This document shows positions 17,080-26,313 of a stretch of DNA of 48,124 nt, piece by piece; positions within the stretch are counted from its first letter, which is position 1; every line of letters starts with the position of its first letter. The stretch comes from CAZKRL01 sp964555295 (GTDB lineage Bacteria > Bacteroidota > Bacteroidia > Flavobacteriales_D > Sanyastnellaceae). The notes under the pieces are model-generated. The model ran no database searches. It was given only the letters and a program-made list of their open reading frames with translations, and was not told the DNA's origin. The stretch is taken from positions 1 through 48,124 of the forward strand of contig CAZKRL010000020.1 in NCBI GenBank assembly GCA_964555295.1, given 5' to 3'. Both the position numbers and the translations under genes were made by a program.

Positions 17080-18089
17080 TCTTCCAAAGGTAAAAGTCTT
17101 TCATCCTGAACAAAGTTCCAATCGGTAAGAGCTTTTAAAAATTCTTCCATATCGTTCAATTCAACATCAGTAAGGCCCAATGGCCGCAGTCTTGAATCCT
17201 TGTTCCTTGAATCGTCGCCACCGCGATTATAATATTTGAGCACTTCACCGAGAGAATTCAAACTTCCGTTATGCATGTATGGCGAGGTGAGCGCGATATT
17301 GCGCAAACTGGGAGTCTTGAACTTACCAATATCAGAGGGATTATGAGTAACGCGGTATCGGCCCTGATCCTCCGACTGTATTCCCACATCATAAAAACCG
17401 AAGTCCGTATAAAAAACACCGCCATGACAACTTCCGCATTGCGTGCGCTCAGAAAAAAACAATTCCATTCCTCTCAGCGCCGATTCGGAGAGAGCATCCT
17501 TCTGGCCGATTTTATAACGATCATAGTATGAGTCGCCCGATATGAACATACGCTGAAAAATCGCCAATGCACGGGTGACGACCCATGGATCTATGGAATC
17601 ACGGCCAAACGCTTTGACTGCAAGTGCTCTCAAATAATCATCATCGTTGAGTTTCTGAATAGCAACCATCATATTCATGCCCATCTCCAGCGAATCGTGC
17701 AATGGCACTAGCGCCTGTGTTTCTAATGTTGGCACACCTCCCTCGAAAAGAAAGTAGGGTTGGAAACCAATGTTTGTCAAAGTTGGAACATTCCGTTTGC
17801 CTTGAATACCCGACAATCCGATGGGCAGTTTTTTCCCGTCGGTGAACGCTGCGCTCAGCGCATGACATGATCCGCAGCTGAACTGATCGCTGGCGGAAAG
17901 TCTCTTGTCGTAGAAAAGCAATCGTCCCAATTTCGCACGAAGAACTGTGGGCTCACTACCTTGAGGAAAGGTTAATTCCGGAAACGCGGAAGGTCTATTA
18001 TATTCAAAGGGCTTATCATTAGGTATATTATATTCATGGCCGCATGCAAAGAATATAATAATCGATGCTAATGCCGCAATGCATCTCAT
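17076..18089 (-). CDS. Diheme cytochrome c peroxidase/MauG-family lipoprotein (first copy)
   Basis: 337 residues from the ATG at 18089. I chose that start because it makes a 4-nt ATGA overlap with the MbnP-like gene; a start 18 bases upstream is possible. It has a lipobox-like SIIIFFAC. The haem motifs are CGSCHALSAAFTD (about 70) and CGSCHGGVFYTD (about 213). The C-terminal family block is FKTPSLRNIALTSPYMHNGSL. Despite sharing the fold with the downstream copy the two are quite diverged, so they probably do different jobs and are not a recent duplicate. Likely a periplasm-facing or surface lipoprotein. Confidence 0.9.
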   Translation of the reverse strand: MRCIAALASIIIFFACGHEYNIPNDKPFEYNRPSAFPELTFPQGSEPTVLRAKLGRLLFYDKRLSASDQFSCGSCHALSAAFTDGKKLPIGLSGIQGKRNVPTLTNIGFQPYFLFEGGVPTLETQALVPLHDSLEMGMNMMVAIQKLNDDDYLRALAVKAFGRDSIDPWVVTRALAIFQRMFISGDSYYDRYKIGQKDALSESALRGMELFFSERTQCGSCHGGVFYTDFGFYDVGIQSEDQGRYRVTHNPSDIGKFKTPSLRNIALTSPYMHNGSLNSLGEVLKYYNRGGDDSRNKDSRLRPLGLTDVELNDMEEFLKALTDWNFVQDERLLPLEE

Positions 18090-18865
18090 TCCACGATATC
18101 CATGCACAATACCAGATTATCGAGATATAATCGAGCCAAATCCGGATCCGTTGAGGTATGGGTCACAGCGTTCTCCTCAAGGTTGAGTGGCTCATTCTGT
18201 GTACCTCTCAGGAGTTCATCGATATGAAATCGGATTTCAATGGTTTTCACCTGACCAGCGGAGAGGATTATATCTGAAGCCCGGCTAATACTTCTATAGG
18301 AGCTATCCGTTCCGGCGTGGATCGCGATGGGCACTAACAAAGCATTGCCGGGAGTGCCAGTTGTATCACACTTGCCCTCGAATTTCGAGAATATATACCC
18401 TGTATTCCATGTCCAAAACATACCTTGAGAACCCGCAACACTCAGCGGACTAGAGTTGGCGTACTGCGACGGATCTTGTCCGGTATTATAGTTGGCGGGA
18501 ATACCCAGCCCTAAATCTATACCGGTGTATTTTCCTGCCGGCACCGTGTAAGTTCTGGTAACTGCGGTGGAAAAATCAATCAGATCAAAGTCTTCAACCG
18601 CCTGAAACGATCCGTCTTCTTTCCTCAATTGGATAAATGAAAAATACTGCTTGAGAAGGTCAATACGGAAAGTCGTTCCAAAGTCGTCGACATAGGGTTG
18701 CTGTAATTGAAAGAGTGTATCATTCCAATAGCATGAATACTTAATCTGAAGTGTTGCGTTAGTTTCTGCAGGCAAAACGGGGGTGTCTGAATCACCTTCT
18801 TTGTCTTTGCACGAACTGAGAACCAACATACCAGTTGCGATTATCAACCACATTTTTGTATTCAT
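18086..18865 (-). CDS. MbnP-like copper-binding-type lipoprotein
   Basis: 259 residues from the ATG at 18865, where a signal peptide ends in the lipobox LVLSSC. An upstream TTG start at 18925 would place 20 extra residues before the signal peptide and is unlikely. The domain matches the MbnP-like family: early KQYFSFIQL and FSTAVTRTYTVPAGKYTGIDLGLGIP, then the signature GMFWTWNTGYIFSKFEG and the late strand VKTIEIRFHIDELL. In methanotrophs MbnP binds Cu(I) after its partner diheme enzyme MbnH converts a Trp to kynurenine. Here the gene heads an operon with two diheme genes, exactly the expected partnership. The copper role is an inference. Confidence 0.85.
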   Translation of the reverse strand: MNTKMWLIIATGMLVLSSCKDKEGDSDTPVLPAETNATLQIKYSCYWNDTLFQLQQPYVDDFGTTFRIDLLKQYFSFIQLRKEDGSFQAVEDFDLIDFSTAVTRTYTVPAGKYTGIDLGLGIPANYNTGQDPSQYANSSPLSVAGSQGMFWTWNTGYIFSKFEGKCDTTGTPGNALLVPIAIHAGTDSSYRSISRASDIILSAGQVKTIEIRFHIDELLRGTQNEPLNLEENAVTHTSTDPDLARLYLDNLVLCMDIVE

Positions 18866-18970
18866 ACAGAAGAATTTATGAGCAAGGTAATAAGCCATAA
18901 CCCTAACGTCTATATTTATTGGCAATTAAAACTGATAATCGGAGTTTAATTGAAATTTCCTGTAAAAAGC

Positions 18971-21900
18971 ATGAACTCAGCAACCACTTTAAAGATACTC
19001 AAGGCAAGTGCCGGAAGCGGTAAAACCTATGCCCTTGTGTTGCAATATCTAGTACTTGCCTTGCGACAAAAGCAAGCTGATTATTACCAGCGCATTTTGG
19101 CCATCACATTTACGAATGCTGCAGCTGCTGAGATGAAGGACAGGGTATTGTCTCGACTCAAGGAAATTGCAATTGAGAAGGCCGATAAGCATTTAACGGA
19201 TGAGCTCTGCAAACAATGTGAATTGAGTTCAAATGAGCTTTGCGAGCGAGCCGGGGCAGTGCTGAAACACATGTTGCATCACTACGGAAAATTGAGCATA
19301 CTAACGATAGATTCATTTACCCATCGATTGGTGAGAAGTTTCTCTCGCGACCTTAAACTGACATCGGATTTCAAAATTGAGATTCAGAGCAGTGCGTTTC
19401 ATGAGTTACTTGCTGATGCCTGTCTTGATCAAATAGGCAGAGATGCAATTCTCACAGATTACATGACACATTTCGCCGTTCAGAATGAGGAGGAGGGAGG
19501 AAGCTGGCAATTTCGTAATGCACTGATTGAAAATGCCCGACTCATTGAAAAGGAAAGTAGCGAACGACCCATGAAGAATTTATCTGGCTTGGGTTACGAT
19601 GAGGCCAAGGCGCTGCGAGAAAGGATAACCAAAGACTTCAACGATGATTGCGCGCAATTGCAGGGTATGGTGAAGTATTTATTGGGCCTGATGGATGATC
19701 ATGATCTCGTACCAACGGATTTCTCCAACGGAAGAAAAATATTTGCTCCGTTCCTGAAGCCCATAGTTACACCGGTTATTAAACTATCTACACTTTTCGA
19801 GAAACTTCCTCATGAACCCTACTGGGGAACTAAAAAAACCCCCCTCGATATTCGCGCCAAACTCTCTGCTTTCCGGGAAGAAGGCCTCGATCTCATTCGG
19901 GCCATTGTTGAACATAACAATCCAAGGAATACGGCGAGAGTGAAATTGAAGAGCACCATCAAAAGTTCTGTTTTTGGCCTTGGTCTTTTGCGCTACATGC
20001 ACGAAAAGTCAACGGATATCAAGCATGAAGAAAACATCGTATTGATTTCAGATTTACACAAGATGGTGCGAGAGGTTATTGAAGATAGTCATGCACCGTT
20101 CATTTACGAGCGCATCGGTAACCGATACAATCATATTCTTTTTGATGAATTTCAGGACACCTCAGAATTACAATGGTATAATACGATTCCTCTCATGCAC
20201 AATTCACTGGCTGAAGGACATCAAAGTTTAATTGTGGGTGATGGCAAACAGGCAATCTATCGATGGCGAGGTGGCTCTTCAGAGCAATTAATCCAATTGC
20301 CAGAACTCATGGGGAAGTACAAGAATTCTGACGCAGAAAGAATCTTTGTTTCAGGCGCAGACGTTGATAATCTTCTCGAAAACAGACGAAGTTGTGCTGC
20401 CATTATTCGCTTCAATAATCAACTTTTCGAAAAGATGAAATCATCATTGGGACAGCTTGAGAGTGTATATAAGAAACATGCCCAAAAGATCATTCGAACA
20501 GAAGAAGGCTATGTCGAAGCAAGTGCTATCGACACTAAAGATGGCGAAACGAAAGCGGATGTGAGAAGTCGAACGATGCAAAAAATTATAGACATCATCA
20601 AAGAGTGTGAATCGCTGGGGTATCGAAAGGGACAAATAGCTGTTCTGGTTAGAAAAGGAAAAGATGGAGGCGAAATAGCAAGAACGCTGACGGATAATGA
20701 TATACCAGTTACTACACGGGAAAGTTTTCGTGCTGAACATTCACCTGCGGTAAGGGCATTGGTGCATTATCTCGGAGTGAGTCTGCAATTAGATATACAA
20801 GTGAATGGAATTTTCTTCGCAGAAGCTATATGTGAATTAAGGAATCAAAGTCTCACAAACCTGGTGGAACGCCATGTAGAATATGTCGACGGAAAGATGC
20901 GAATACACCACATATCACTCATCAATGAATTGGGCGACTCTAGAGCTATTATTCCAACCGACGGAAATGTCTTTGACTTCTTTAAAAGAGTAATGCAACA
21001 ATTTTCAATTCCACACGATAGTGGAGTTGACTTTTTGTTTGACACCATAAGACAACGTTGTGTGGGTGCCAACAATTCCCTCAATGAATTTTTACAATGG
21101 TGGAACAATGAGAAATCAAGATTATATATCACCGAACAAAAAGATCCGGATGCGGTCCAAATTTCGACTATCCATAAGTCGAAAGGACTGCAGTATCCCG
21201 TGGTGATTTATCCACGGTTCGCGACTGCGCCACCAATGGATTCAAAAATTTGGTTGGATATTCCTAAGTCTGAATTCGGAGTTCCTAATATTCAAGCAAC
21301 ACCATCGGCATCACTGGGAGATATAGACGAACTCCGACAGGCATTACAGACGGAAGCAGACTACTCTGCGCTTGATCAATTAAACACCTTTTATGTTGCA
21401 ACGACCAGGCCGGAAGACCGCTTGTATATTATACAAGAAACCTCATGCAAATTGGCTGAATCAGCAAACTTTATAAAGATTCTTGAGCAAGAATTTACGC
21501 CATTCAAAGAGGAGAGAATATGGAAAGACGGTGTAAAGGAAATTTTCCATTCAGATAAACCCACAACCCCATCCAGCGAAAAATCGACTATTATATTGCC
21601 AATAGCCACCTCTGAAGGCACGCTAAGACTGAGAAAATTGAAGGGTGAAGAAACCGAGGAGCAGCGTGAAGGCATCATATTTCATTATTGCATCTCACTT
21701 ATCCGAACTCAAAGTGACATACATACAGCATTGAATAATACATACAGAAAGTATAATATACATGATGTTAAAGAGAGGAACAAATTAGAAAAACACATCA
21801 CCGACATCGTGAATGACCCCAATTCTAAAGATTGGTTCAAGGCCGATTGCAAACAATATACCGAACGTGAGTTATGCCTAACCAATGGCGATATCATCAG

Positions 21901-22087
21901 ACCAGACAGAGTAATCGAGCTCGAGAATGAAATGATAGTGATTGATTTCAAAACCGGCAAAGAGCGTGAATCACATGAGAAACAATTGCGGCAATACATT
22001 AGTTCCATTCAAGAAATTAGCGCTAAACCTATCCGCGGCATACTGTATTATATCACTGGGAAACGTCTATTAGAATTAGACAAATAA
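18971..22087 (+). CDS. AddA/RecB-like UvrD-family helicase-nuclease
   Basis: 1038-residue double-strand-break repair enzyme subunit. Superfamily 1A helicase motifs are Walker A KASAGSGKTYAL (residues 11-22), Ia LAITFTNAAAAEMKDR, motif II ILFDEFQDTSELQW (about 390), III VGDGKQAIYRWRGG, V ISTIHKSKGLQYPVVIYP (about 733) and VI FYVATTRPEDRLYI. A C-terminal PD-(D/E)XK nuclease shows VIELENEMIVIDFKTGKE (about 978-995) with the Asp and Lys in place. The ATG at 18971 was chosen over an in-frame TTG at 18950, as the P-loop begins at residue 11. It works with the AddB-like protein encoded tail-to-tail downstream. Confidence 0.9.
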   Translation: MNSATTLKILKASAGSGKTYALVLQYLVLALRQKQADYYQRILAITFTNAAAAEMKDRVLSRLKEIAIEKADKHLTDELCKQCELSSNELCERAGAVLKHMLHHYGKLSILTIDSFTHRLVRSFSRDLKLTSDFKIEIQSSAFHELLADACLDQIGRDAILTDYMTHFAVQNEEEGGSWQFRNALIENARLIEKESSERPMKNLSGLGYDEAKALRERITKDFNDDCAQLQGMVKYLLGLMDDHDLVPTDFSNGRKIFAPFLKPIVTPVIKLSTLFEKLPHEPYWGTKKTPLDIRAKLSAFREEGLDLIRAIVEHNNPRNTARVKLKSTIKSSVFGLGLLRYMHEKSTDIKHEENIVLISDLHKMVREVIEDSHAPFIYERIGNRYNHILFDEFQDTSELQWYNTIPLMHNSLAEGHQSLIVGDGKQAIYRWRGGSSEQLIQLPELMGKYKNSDAERIFVSGADVDNLLENRRSCAAIIRFNNQLFEKMKSSLGQLESVYKKHAQKIIRTEEGYVEASAIDTKDGETKADVRSRTMQKIIDIIKECESLGYRKGQIAVLVRKGKDGGEIARTLTDNDIPVTTRESFRAEHSPAVRALVHYLGVSLQLDIQVNGIFFAEAICELRNQSLTNLVERHVEYVDGKMRIHHISLINELGDSRAIIPTDGNVFDFFKRVMQQFSIPHDSGVDFLFDTIRQRCVGANNSLNEFLQWWNNEKSRLYITEQKDPDAVQISTIHKSKGLQYPVVIYPRFATAPPMDSKIWLDIPKSEFGVPNIQATPSASLGDIDELRQALQTEADYSALDQLNTFYVATTRPEDRLYIIQETSCKLAESANFIKILEQEFTPFKEERIWKDGVKEIFHSDKPTTPSSEKSTIILPIATSEGTLRLRKLKGEETEEQREGIIFHYCISLIRTQSDIHTALNNTYRKYNIHDVKERNKLEKHITDIVNDPNSKDWFKADCKQYTERELCLTNGDIIRPDRVIELENEMIVIDFKTGKERESHEKQLRQYISSIQEISAKPIRGILYYITGKRLLELDK

Positions 22088-22104
22088 GTTTGATTCTGAT
22101 CGAA

Positions 22105-22133
22105 ATTCATTGGTTTATTACATAGCAATGAAT
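22105..22133. terminator. Inverted repeat between convergent addA- and addB-like genes
   Basis: ATTCATTG (22105-22112) and CAATGAAT (22126-22133) are a perfect 8-bp inverted repeat with a 13-nt loop, 17 nt after the addA-like stop. It is AT-rich without a long T-run, so it is a weak terminator candidate. Confidence 0.3.
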
Positions 22134-22208
22134 CATACCGTTAAGTATAACTCTCAAGATTCGATACCAAAAAAGATAGATGGGCTTCGCTATTGAATGA
22201 TGCTACTG

Positions 22209-22236
22209 CTCGGCATCAGAACACCGAGATTTTTTT
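22209..22236 (+). terminator. Rho-independent-like terminator for the addA-like gene
   Basis: CTCGG (22209-22213) pairs with CCGAG (22224-22228) around a 10-nt loop, followed by A and seven T (22230-22236). This is the best intrinsic terminator shape in the window for plus-strand transcripts. It ends inside the stop codon of the convergent addB-like gene. Confidence 0.45.
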
Positions 22237-24952
22237 ATCGACAATAGGCACAATATCGAGATGAGGGATTGTGTAGAAAGATATCGGTTGAAAGCACAGA
22301 ATTCGCCCATAAAGCCAATGAATCCGACATTTTACGGTCGAAATCGTCAAAAAACTCCTCGTTCACAGCAGCGATCATTTTATATCCAAGGTCAACCCCA
22401 GAGAAGCTGTAAAAACCCGCATCAATCTGCGATAAATTTTCTCTTCCGGGAGAATACATATACCTGTACAACAATAACTGAATCAACTTGCTGCTGTCAC
22501 CACTCAAAAGAATATCTTCCAAAACTGCTTTGTCCTTGATGATATAATCCCGCTCCTTTACCTTCCCGGTTTTATAGTCAAGTATTCTATTTACACCATT
22601 CAATGCATCAATACGATCTGCCGTACCGCGCACTTTTAAAACATATGGCAATGGCGGATTCGTAATTACTTCACGTTTAAGTTTCGTTTCCAGTTCAATT
22701 ACCTTCCAGCCTTGATGGAGTGCAGAAATTTCCAGGGCGATATATTTCTTAAGAATTCTACCTGCCATTTCAATTGCTAAACGATTGTATCCGAATTTCA
22801 CGCTGGTGGTATGAAATTGATCGGCCGCTGCATCAGCAACATATTTTTCAATGTTGGCCTGCAGGTGGTTGAAATCATTAAGGGTGGGAGCGGATCCCTT
22901 GAAGGGCGTATAAAAATCTTCCAAAACTTTATGAATGATAAGACCAAAGCTTGCGCTGCTCATCTGCTCCTCCAATTCATCTTGCTCGCCCAATCCGAGA
23001 ATATATCGATAATAGAAATCAAGCGGACAAGCATTGAACTTATTAATAGCTGAAGGTGATATACCACTTTCGAACATTTGCAGCACCCGGTTTCTGCAAA
23101 AATCATCAAACACCACACCGCCCGATGTCACGTGCATTGCAGGCGAGTTTATAATATGCTGCATTCGCTGACTGTATCCCGACAAAGGGAACTCGGTAAA
23201 TAGTTGAGTTATATAACGTGACTGTTCGGATATTCGAAAATCTCCTGAAACCGAAGGGTAAAGCAAATTCAATTTTTCGGCACCTTGCAAGAGCCGCCAA
23301 AACAAATAAGAAGGCATGGCCTCTTTATCCGCAGGTACCGGCATGCCATAATAAGCTCTTAAATCAGAAGGTAACAAGGTCTGGTCAAAGTTTTTACCGG
23401 GTAGATAATCCTCGCTTGCACCAACAACAATCACATGTTTGAAATCGATGCCCTGAGTTTCATTTAAACTTAAAATTTGTAACCCGTCTACCGGCTCACC
23501 TTCAAAATGTATACGCTCACGCTGCATAAGCATAAACAAGAACTCTGACAATGAGCGATCCTCTGTTAGTACAGGATATTGCAGTATATCATTACTCAAC
23601 TCTTCAATTATCCGCTCAAGTTTCACCACCGAAACTGCAGCCCATTCACTCGAAGGTTGCGCTGCATTCAACAGACCAATGGTGTTGATCAGAAATTGAC
23701 TGACGTCATTAGAAGCAACAACCTCCATCAAATACTTTAAGCCAGGATATTCTTCGCTGTAGGCATCGAGGTCCTTAGCAGAAATAAAATTCCAATTCTT
23801 ATCAATGAGTTTTTTGAGCAATAGATGACAACTTTCATCCCCCATTCCTGTCTCGACAGAATAATTCAAAAATTGCGCAAACCATCTATAATGAATAGAA
23901 GCTCTATCCAGACGCAATGAAATAAAACACTTAAGCAGAGATTGGATCCAACGACCCGCAGGTGTTCGAAACACCGGAATACCCATTGAAATATTCAGTG
24001 AAACTGGCAAACCTGCAAGGGCCGACATCATTTGCTCCAACAACTGATCGTCTGCAATGACAACCGCTGTATCCCGCAAATCCGTGGCATTCAATTCAGA
24101 TAAAATTTTCGCCGTTTGAAGTGTCTGAGTATAAGAGGTTGCACATTCATAGACATCAATTGTTCTGGTTGAATTACTCAGTCGATTCGAAATCCATTTT
24201 GCATCGAACTGTATTCGACGAAAGACTTTTCCCGCCTCGTGGTTCTCGTCGCCATAATAATATGAATCTATATCCGGAATGATTTCAATAGATTCATTAA
24301 CCCCAGAACTTTTGATGAGTTTTAATTCCGCATCCGTAAGACCTGCCGCAGCCAACCAATACGTTTTCCGATCCTGCCATTTTTCATGCACCAAAGGATC
24401 TTCGCATAACCTATTAACGAGTGCGCCATAAGTATAGCAACCTTGGTTTCGCTGCCATTCTCTAAATGCATTATGCAACGCGCCTAACTCAGCCCAAAAC
24501 TGCAGAAATTTCTTTTGCCCTTCACTCAAATTTTCTTCGTTGAAACTCCAGTTCTCGATTTCTCGAATATTGCGCAAATCAGAAAAAACCTTTTTGGCAT
24601 CGGAGAGTGACGTCTCTACATCCGAAAAATCATTCAGCGCTATCGGCGCCCATTTAACAAAATCTCCAAAAGAATCTGGAGCAGTTGCTATGGATTTATA
24701 TAGATCATACAATATTAGCAGCTGACGGAGAGGAGGCAACAAATCAAATCCACTCACCTCACTAAAGAACTCAGCCTTTGTGTAAAACCTGGGTGTCCAA
24801 AAAGTTTTACCGGCGGTACGTCGAAGCGCATCAGTAAGAAACAAACGAACACGACGTGAGGGTAAAATGACGCTTATATCCTCAATTGCCTCTCCGTGCT
24901 TAGACCAAAGCATTTCTGCAACTCGTTCAAGATATTTTTTCGAATTTTCCAT
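22235..24952 (-). CDS. AddB-like PD-(D/E)XK nuclease-family protein
   Basis: 905-residue partner of the AddA-like helicase. The N-terminus (DISVILPSRRVRLFLTDALRR) matches the degenerate helicase domain of AddB. FKHVIVVGASEDYLPG and LFWRLLQGAEKLNLLYPS follow. The C-terminal nuclease domain has SPSAINKFNACPLDFYYRYILGL with the first Cys of the iron-sulphur staple, then NRILDYKTGKVKERD with the catalytic Asp and Lys. The protein stops just after SRYCAYCR, so the CxxC of the staple is present but the fourth Cys is not. The ATG at 24952 is preferred to a TTG at 24973. It converges with the addA-like gene and is divergent from an 88-residue gene only 14 nt away. Confidence 0.87.
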   Translation of the reverse strand: MENSKKYLERVAEMLWSKHGEAIEDISVILPSRRVRLFLTDALRRTAGKTFWTPRFYTKAEFFSEVSGFDLLPPLRQLLILYDLYKSIATAPDSFGDFVKWAPIALNDFSDVETSLSDAKKVFSDLRNIREIENWSFNEENLSEGQKKFLQFWAELGALHNAFREWQRNQGCYTYGALVNRLCEDPLVHEKWQDRKTYWLAAAGLTDAELKLIKSSGVNESIEIIPDIDSYYYGDENHEAGKVFRRIQFDAKWISNRLSNSTRTIDVYECATSYTQTLQTAKILSELNATDLRDTAVVIADDQLLEQMMSALAGLPVSLNISMGIPVFRTPAGRWIQSLLKCFISLRLDRASIHYRWFAQFLNYSVETGMGDESCHLLLKKLIDKNWNFISAKDLDAYSEEYPGLKYLMEVVASNDVSQFLINTIGLLNAAQPSSEWAAVSVVKLERIIEELSNDILQYPVLTEDRSLSEFLFMLMQRERIHFEGEPVDGLQILSLNETQGIDFKHVIVVGASEDYLPGKNFDQTLLPSDLRAYYGMPVPADKEAMPSYLFWRLLQGAEKLNLLYPSVSGDFRISEQSRYITQLFTEFPLSGYSQRMQHIINSPAMHVTSGGVVFDDFCRNRVLQMFESGISPSAINKFNACPLDFYYRYILGLGEQDELEEQMSSASFGLIIHKVLEDFYTPFKGSAPTLNDFNHLQANIEKYVADAAADQFHTTSVKFGYNRLAIEMAGRILKKYIALEISALHQGWKVIELETKLKREVITNPPLPYVLKVRGTADRIDALNGVNRILDYKTGKVKERDYIIKDKAVLEDILLSGDSSKLIQLLLYRYMYSPGRENLSQIDAGFYSFSGVDLGYKMIAAVNEEFFDDFDRKMSDSLALWANSVLSTDIFLHNPSSRYCAYCR

Positions 24953-24966
24953 CTTTGCGGGAAGAT

Positions 24967-25233
24967 ATGTCAAACATTGATCAAAAATTTCCGATTTACC
25001 GCAAAACGACGAATTCCCAGAATTTTTTTTGTCTTCCAGCCCACAACCGGTTCATCGAAATCCAGGCGGTCGGTTCGCGTTGGGTCAGGCATGAATCGGT
25101 AGCCGAAATATTACCTATGCGGTTACTGATATCCGATCTGATCAACTGCGCGGGCGGAGCGTATATAGAATGTTCGGAAGAAGAATTTCTCACCTTCGCG
25201 GCCAAAATCTCAACATCAAGTGAAAAACCTTGA
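24967..25233 (+). CDS. Small hypothetical protein (88 aa)
   Basis: Reads KFPIYRKTTNSQNFFCLPAH, then FIEIQAVGSRWVRHESVAEILPMRLLISDLI and ends SEEEFLTFAAKISTSSEKP. It looks like a small family of Bacteroidota proteins that open with PIYRK..., but I cannot name a function. No signal peptide. The ATG at 24967 was chosen over TTG at 24955. A one-mismatch -7 box CATCTTTG (24950-24957) overlaps the start codon of the divergent addB-like gene, so the two transcripts must start inside each other's 5' ends. The opposite strand here also has an open frame (24996-25463), but it would run antisense through the start of murB. Confidence 0.6.
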   Translation: MSNIDQKFPIYRKTTNSQNFFCLPAHNRFIEIQAVGSRWVRHESVAEILPMRLLISDLINCAGGAYIECSEEEFLTFAAKISTSSEKP

Positions 25234-25290
25234 GAATAACTTTTCCTTTTAGATGAAATCCCAGTATGTGATAGATGATTTCTTGCATGC

Positions 25291-26304
25291 ATGATACATA
25301 AAAATTTCTCGCTCCAGAAGTTTAACACCTTCGGTATCGAAGCGAATGCCAAGCTATTCGCCGCTTTTAATAGTATCGATGCATTACATTCTTTGTTGGA
25401 AGAAAAAGAATTACAGAATGAACAACGATTGATACTGGGCGGAGGAAGTAATATTCTCCTCACAAAAAACTTCCAAGGGGTTGTATTGAAAAATGAAATT
25501 CCAGGAATTGAAATTATTCAGGAAGATGAAACACACTTTTATGTGAAGGCAGGATCCGGAGTGAACTGGCATGAGTTTGTTATGCACACCGTTTCCAATA
25601 AGATGGCGGGGCTCGAAAATCTCGCACTTATTCCGGGTTGCGTTGGAGCTGGTCCTATGCAAAATATCGGCGCATACGGAGTTGAACTTAAGGATGTATT
25701 TCATTCACTTGAAGCAATGCATATTGAGGATAAGTCCGTTCACACATTTACCGGTCAAGAATGTGAATTCGGCTATCGTGAGAGCATTTTCAAACGAAGG
25801 GAGAAAGATCAATTTGTAATTCTCAATGTTACCTTCAGACTAAATCGTCGGGCCAATTTGCACACGTCTTACGGAGCCATTGAAGAGGAACTGGATAAGA
25901 TGAATGTCGATAATGTTCAGCCGCATCATGTAGCACAGGCGGTCATCAATATCAGATCATCCAAACTACCCAACCCGAAAGAGCTGGGAAATGCGGGAAG
26001 TTTTTTCAAAAACCCCGTCGTGCCATTGAGTGTTTATGATAACATCAGCAAAGACTTCAATAACGCGCCTTGCTTTCCTATAAATGAAAGAGAAGTAAAG
26101 GTTCCTGCCGGATGGCTCATTGAAACAGCGGGTTGGAAAGGCAAAATCATCGATCGATGTGGTGTACATAACAAACAGGCACTTGTGATTGTAAACCATG
26201 GTGGCGCAACGGGAAAAGAGATTCTGGAATTAAGTCAAAAGATTATTGACGATGTCTACGATAAGTTCGGCATCACTCTTGAGCGTGAAGTGAACATCAT
26301 ATAA
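25291..26304 (+). CDS. murB: UDP-N-acetylenolpyruvoylglucosamine reductase MurB
   Basis: FAD enzyme completing UDP-MurNAc synthesis in the cytoplasm. FAD-domain motifs are NTFGIEANAKLF (11-22), RLILGGGSNILL and LALIPGCVGAGPMQNIGAYG. Substrate-domain motifs are FGYRESIFK, GNAGSFFKNPVV with the catalytic Ser, AGWLIETAGWKG, NHGGATGKEI and a final catalytic Glu in LEREVNII. At 337 residues with GYRESIFK it is the E. coli-like type I form. The ATG at 25291 sits directly before the conserved N-terminus. It stands apart from the murD/ddl genes 20 kb to the left. Confidence 0.96.
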   Translation: MIHKNFSLQKFNTFGIEANAKLFAAFNSIDALHSLLEEKELQNEQRLILGGGSNILLTKNFQGVVLKNEIPGIEIIQEDETHFYVKAGSGVNWHEFVMHTVSNKMAGLENLALIPGCVGAGPMQNIGAYGVELKDVFHSLEAMHIEDKSVHTFTGQECEFGYRESIFKRREKDQFVILNVTFRLNRRANLHTSYGAIEEELDKMNVDNVQPHHVAQAVINIRSSKLPNPKELGNAGSFFKNPVVPLSVYDNISKDFNNAPCFPINEREVKVPAGWLIETAGWKGKIIDRCGVHNKQALVIVNHGGATGKEILELSQKIIDDVYDKFGITLEREVNII

Positions 26305-26313
26305 GTTCATTTT

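Noticed and set aside
18905..18970. TTG starts upstream of the MbnP-like and addA-like genes
   Set aside because: In both cases an in-frame ATG lies directly before the functional N-terminus (signal peptide or P-loop), so the TTG extensions are not needed.
24996..25463. 155-codon minus-strand frame opposite the 88-residue gene and the 5' end of murB
   Set aside because: It would be antisense to conserved murB motifs and starts inside murB; the plus-strand reading of 24967-25233 has the more protein-like composition and a -7 box.
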